A DNA stretch of 7,209 bases, taken from an uncultured Prevotella sp. GTDB taxonomy: Bacteria; Bacteroidota; Bacteroidia; Bacteroidales; Bacteroidaceae. The notes under the pieces were generated by a model, which worked only from the letters and a program-made list of their open reading frames with translations, made no database searches and was not told where the DNA came from. The stretch lies in NCBI GenBank assembly GCA_900550635.1, contig URSZ01000122.1:1-7209 (forward strand), given 5' to 3'. The translations under genes were made by a program, and so were the position numbers. Positions 6,846 to 7,209 of this stretch are shown one piece after another (position 1 is the first letter of the stretch; every line of letters starts with the position of its first letter).

Positions 6846-6878
6846 CAAATTTTATTAGAAAATATTTCATTTTGCAAC
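6846..6878 (-). promoter_or_regulatory. Promoter candidate for the DUF4492-cydA-cydB operon
   Basis: On the minus strand AAAATTTG (6853-6846) matches the Bacteroidetes -7 box TAnnTTTG except for its first base. GTTG (6878-6875) resembles the -33 TTTG box with a 21-nt spacer. Transcription would start near 6840, giving a leader of about 35-40 nt before the ATG at 6803. The tRNA-Pro terminator just upstream means the operon needs a promoter in this short interval, which supports the call. Each box has one mismatch. Confidence 0.4.
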
Positions 6879-6886
6879 ATCCGCGG

Positions 6887-6928
6887 CAAAATAAAATCCC
6901 TTTCAAGGCAATTCAGCCTTGAAAGGGA
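6887..6928 (-). terminator. Rho-independent terminator of tRNA-Pro
   Basis: The perfect arms CCCTTTCAAGGC (6898-6909) and GCCTTGAAAGGG (6916-6927) close a 6-nt loop, and 6897 T pairs with 6928 A for a 13-bp stem. On the minus strand the stem is followed by the T-rich tail TTTTATTTTG. It begins 11 nt after the 3' end of the tRNA, so it ends the tRNA-Pro transcript and insulates the cyd operon from it. Confidence 0.87.
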
Positions 6929-6939
6929 CATCTGTTAAG

Positions 6940-7012
6940 TCGGAAAGAGGCGATTCGAACGCCCGACCCCTACGTCCCGAACGTAGTGCGCTACCAACTG
7001 CGCTACTTTCCG
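6940..7012 (-). tRNA. tRNA-Pro (anticodon CGG)
   Basis: The minus strand folds as a full cloverleaf: acceptor stem CGGAAAG / CTTTCCG, D stem GCGC / GCGC, anticodon stem CTACG / CGTAG with loop TTCGGGA, 5-nt variable loop, and T stem GGGCG / CGCCT around TTCGAAT, with one G-U pair. Anticodon CGG reads the proline codon CCG. The G after the anticodon is typical of proline tRNAs. The discriminator is A at 6940. The CCA end is not encoded and must be added by the CCA-adding enzyme. Confidence 0.95.
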
Positions 7013-7024
7013 TACTTGCGGGTG

Positions 7025-7056
7025 CAAAGTTACTACTTTTTGGCAAACTAACCACA
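7025..7056 (-). promoter_or_regulatory. Promoter of tRNA-Pro
   Basis: On the minus strand TAACTTTG (7032-7025) fits the -7 box TAnnTTTG exactly, and TGTG (7056-7053) is a three-of-four match to the -33 box with a 20-nt spacer. The box ends 13 nt before the tRNA 5' end, leaving a leader of only a few bases. Confidence 0.6.
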
Positions 7057-7081
7057 TATTTGAAATATTTTTCCCCGTAAA

Positions 7082-7113
7082 TTTGCTTGATATTTAAAAA
7101 AAACCTATTTTTG
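7082..7113 (+). promoter_or_regulatory. Promoter of tRNA-Phe
   Basis: TTTG (7082-7085) and TATTTTTG (7106-7113) are exact matches to the Bacteroidetes -33 and -7 boxes, with a 20-nt spacer. The start of transcription would be near 7120, about 15 nt before the mature tRNA 5' end. Confidence 0.72.
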
Positions 7114-7135
7114 CACTCGCAAAATCGCAAGTAAT

Positions 7136-7209
7136 GGTGCCATAGCTCAGTTGGTAGAGCAAAGGACTGAAAATCCTTGTGTCCCCGGTTCGATTCCTGG
7201 TGGCACCAC
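7136..7209 (+). tRNA. tRNA-Phe (anticodon GAA)
   Basis: A cloverleaf is visible: acceptor stem GGTGCCA / TGGCACC, D stem GCTC / GAGC, anticodon stem AAGGA / TCCTT with loop CTGAAAA, variable loop GTGTC, and T arm CCCGG-TTCGATT-CCTGG. Anticodon GAA reads the phenylalanine codons TTT and TTC. The middle pair of the T stem is a C-U mismatch. The discriminator A is at 7208 and the window ends one base later, so whether CCA is encoded cannot be told. Confidence 0.95.

Noticed and set aside
6804..6848. TTG start at 6848 for the DUF4492 protein (89 residues)
   Set aside because: The extra 15 residues do not resemble the family and the start would fall inside the promoter candidate. The ATG at 6803 gives the normal size.
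6903..7130. 75-codon minus-strand frame across the tRNA-Pro gene
   Set aside because: It reads through the tRNA, its terminator and both tRNA promoters, so it cannot be a real protein gene.

Overview
The window looks like chromosomal DNA from a member of the Bacteroidales (Bacteroidetes). The evidence is a type III glutamine synthetase, a DUF4492-cydA-cydB order, tRNA genes without an encoded complete CCA end, start codons preceded by A/T-rich leaders instead of clear Shine-Dalgarno sites, and promoters that fit the Bacteroidetes pattern TTTG-N19-21-TAnnTTTG. The coding DNA is moderately GC-rich and the gaps are AT-rich. The genus cannot be fixed from this window.

Layout, left to right. Bases 1-62 hold a short array of 21-bp repeats cut by the window edge. 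A clear intrinsic terminator (184-218) follows the end of glnN (257-2446, minus). A gene for a small outer-membrane porin-like protein (2480-3193, minus) lies only 33 nt upstream of glnN and probably heads a two-gene nitrogen-assimilation transcript with it. A 668-nt gene-free gap (3194-3861) contains a promoter candidate for the porin gene, a 189-bp foldback element with near-perfect 20-bp arms, and a second array of three phased 21-bp palindromic repeats. Next come cydB (3862-5010), cydA (5024-6526) and a small DUF4492 membrane-protein gene (6579-6803), all minus and read in the order DUF4492, cydA, cydB. At the right end, tRNA-Pro(CGG) (minus) with its own terminator and tRNA-Phe(GAA) (plus) diverge from a shared 123-bp promoter region.

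How the genes work together. DUF4492-cydA-cydB encodes a cytochrome bd quinol oxidase, which lets an anaerobe or nanaerobe respire trace oxygen and scavenge it. The DUF4492 protein is a candidate small subunit or assembly factor. The porin plus GlnN unit probably serves uptake of a small nitrogenous solute and ammonia fixation. The protein genes are ordinary core genes. The less explained parts are the two related 21-bp palindromic arrays, each downstream of a minus-strand operon, and the foldback element between cydB and the porin gene.
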